From contig JALKAW010000002.1 in the NCBI GenBank assembly GCA_023015825.1, positions 62,001 through 126,000 of the forward strand: a stretch of 64,000 nt of DNA, given 5' to 3'. Both the position numbers and the translations under genes were made by a program. Numbering within the stretch: the first letter of the stretch is position 1; the number at the start of each line of letters is the position of its first letter. The notes beneath the pieces were generated by a model that saw only the letters and a list, made by a program, of their open reading frames with translations, was not told the DNA's origin and searched no databases. The DNA comes from Flavobacteriaceae bacterium S0862. Lineage in GTDB: Bacteria > Bacteroidota > Bacteroidia > Flavobacteriales > Flavobacteriaceae. Below, one piece after another: positions 63,432-64,000 of this stretch.

Positions 63432-64000
63432 ATGAGCAGATATAACAGACATATCATTTTATCAGATGTTGGTCCAGAAGGACAAAACAAAATATCAAAT
63501 GCTAAAGTATTAGTTATTGGTGCTGGAGGTTTGGGTTGTCCAATATTGCAATACTTAACCGCAGCAGGTATTGGGACTCTTGGTGTCATAGACTTTGATA
63601 TCGTTGAAGAATCAAACTTACAACGTCAAGTATTGTTTGGGACATCCTCTTTAGGAACCAATAAAGCTTTAGCGGCAAAAGAGCGTCTAGAGGACCTAAA
63701 CCCAACTATACAAATCAATACTTATCAAGAAGCTTTAACTCCTCAAAATGCTTTAGAGTTATTGAAAAATTACGATATCATTGTGGATGGGACTGATAAT
63801 TTTGAAACACGCTATCTAATTAATGATGCTGCAATAATAACCAATAAGCCTGTAGTTTATGGTGCTATTTATAAGTTTGAAGGCCAAGTGTCTGTTTTTA
63901 ATTATAATAATGGTCCAAGCTATAGATGCCTCTTCCCTATAACACCTAAAAAAGGGTCTGTTGCCAATTGCTCTGAGGTTGGAGTTCTTGGTGTGTTACC
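63432..64000 (+). CDS. moeB: MoaD-adenylating enzyme MoeB/ThiF family (3' part outside the window)
   Basis: An E1-like protein that adenylates the C-terminus of MoaD. The first 189 residues are visible and the frame runs off the right edge. The nucleotide-binding motif GAGGLGCP is near residue 32, the R-Q pair NLQRQVLFG follows, and DGTDNFETRYLIND is the central signature. A C-terminal rhodanese domain, common in this family, would be outside the window. It starts 4 bp after moaD. Confidence 0.93.
   Translation, partial: MSRYNRHIILSDVGPEGQNKISNAKVLVIGAGGLGCPILQYLTAAGIGTLGVIDFDIVEESNLQRQVLFGTSSLGTNKALAAKERLEDLNPTIQINTYQEALTPQNALELLKNYDIIVDGTDNFETRYLINDAAIITNKPVVYGAIYKFEGQVSVFNYNNGPSYRCLFPITPKKGSVANCSEVGVLGVL

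Overview
The window is an AT-rich chromosomal segment from a member of the Bacteroidota, almost certainly a marine-type Flavobacteriaceae. The evidence is the alternative complex III (act) operon joined to an aa3 oxidase, promoters of the Bacteroidota type (TTG about 20 bp before TAnnTTTG), a TonB-dependent receptor with a carboxypeptidase-like N-terminal domain, a GH92 mannosidase cluster, and a large secreted repeat protein of the kind exported by type IX secretion. No phage, insertion sequence, CRISPR array or rRNA was seen. The genus cannot be fixed from the sequence alone.

Layout. 1-2.4 kb: 5' part of a large cell-surface repeat protein (minus strand, running off the left edge). 2.7-14.3 kb: a minus-strand respiratory operon, actABCDEF then cytochrome oxidase subunits II and I; it takes electrons from menaquinol to oxygen. 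14.5-19.6 kb: a SPOR protein, then rimP-nusA-infB with a terminator-like leader hairpin, then tRNA-Gln. 19.9-25.5 kb: a DUF2723/GT117 membrane protein, a polysaccharide deacetylase, a thioredoxin-fold protein without cysteines, and a membrane phosphoesterase. 25.7-31.0 kb: a three-gene N-glycan module (GH92 alpha-mannosidase, sugar MFS permease, glycosylasparaginase). 31.3-39.2 kb: a small secreted protein, aspS, a ClC-type channel, tadA, dxs and a dNTPase.

39.3-50.4 kb is the most interesting stretch: a TonB-dependent receptor, an internally duplicated surface lipoprotein, a MORN-type protein, a porin O/P, a PiT phosphate transporter fused to a PhoU-like tail, and a Na/Pi symporter with its own PhoU-like tail. 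Direct repeats of 7 bp at an 11-bp period (TAACNTN-N4-TAACNTN), the geometry of PhoB/PhoP boxes, lie upstream of the receptor, the lipoprotein, the porin and PiT. In two cases a TTTG-type -7 element ends exactly 26 bp after the box, and in the others this fits when the repeat is read as a triplet. I infer one phosphate-starvation regulon in which the receptor and duplicated lipoprotein form an outer-membrane uptake pair for an unknown phosphorus-containing substrate. A plus-strand terminator with no gene before it (44877-44906) also suggests a small RNA or leader attenuator next to the porin.

51.2-58.8 kb: class Ia ribonucleotide reductase (nrdB, nrdA), a DUF3109 protein, a short FAD protein, an S41 protease and a dCMP deaminase. 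58.9-64.0 kb: a HupE/UreJ-like membrane protein, a DUF481 protein, then a molybdenum-cofactor operon (moeA, modE-like, tauE-like, mobA, moaD, moeB) that runs off the right edge.

Functional calls rest on motifs and gene order read by eye; no database search was run. Promoters, leader structures and the Pho-type boxes are inferences from pattern.
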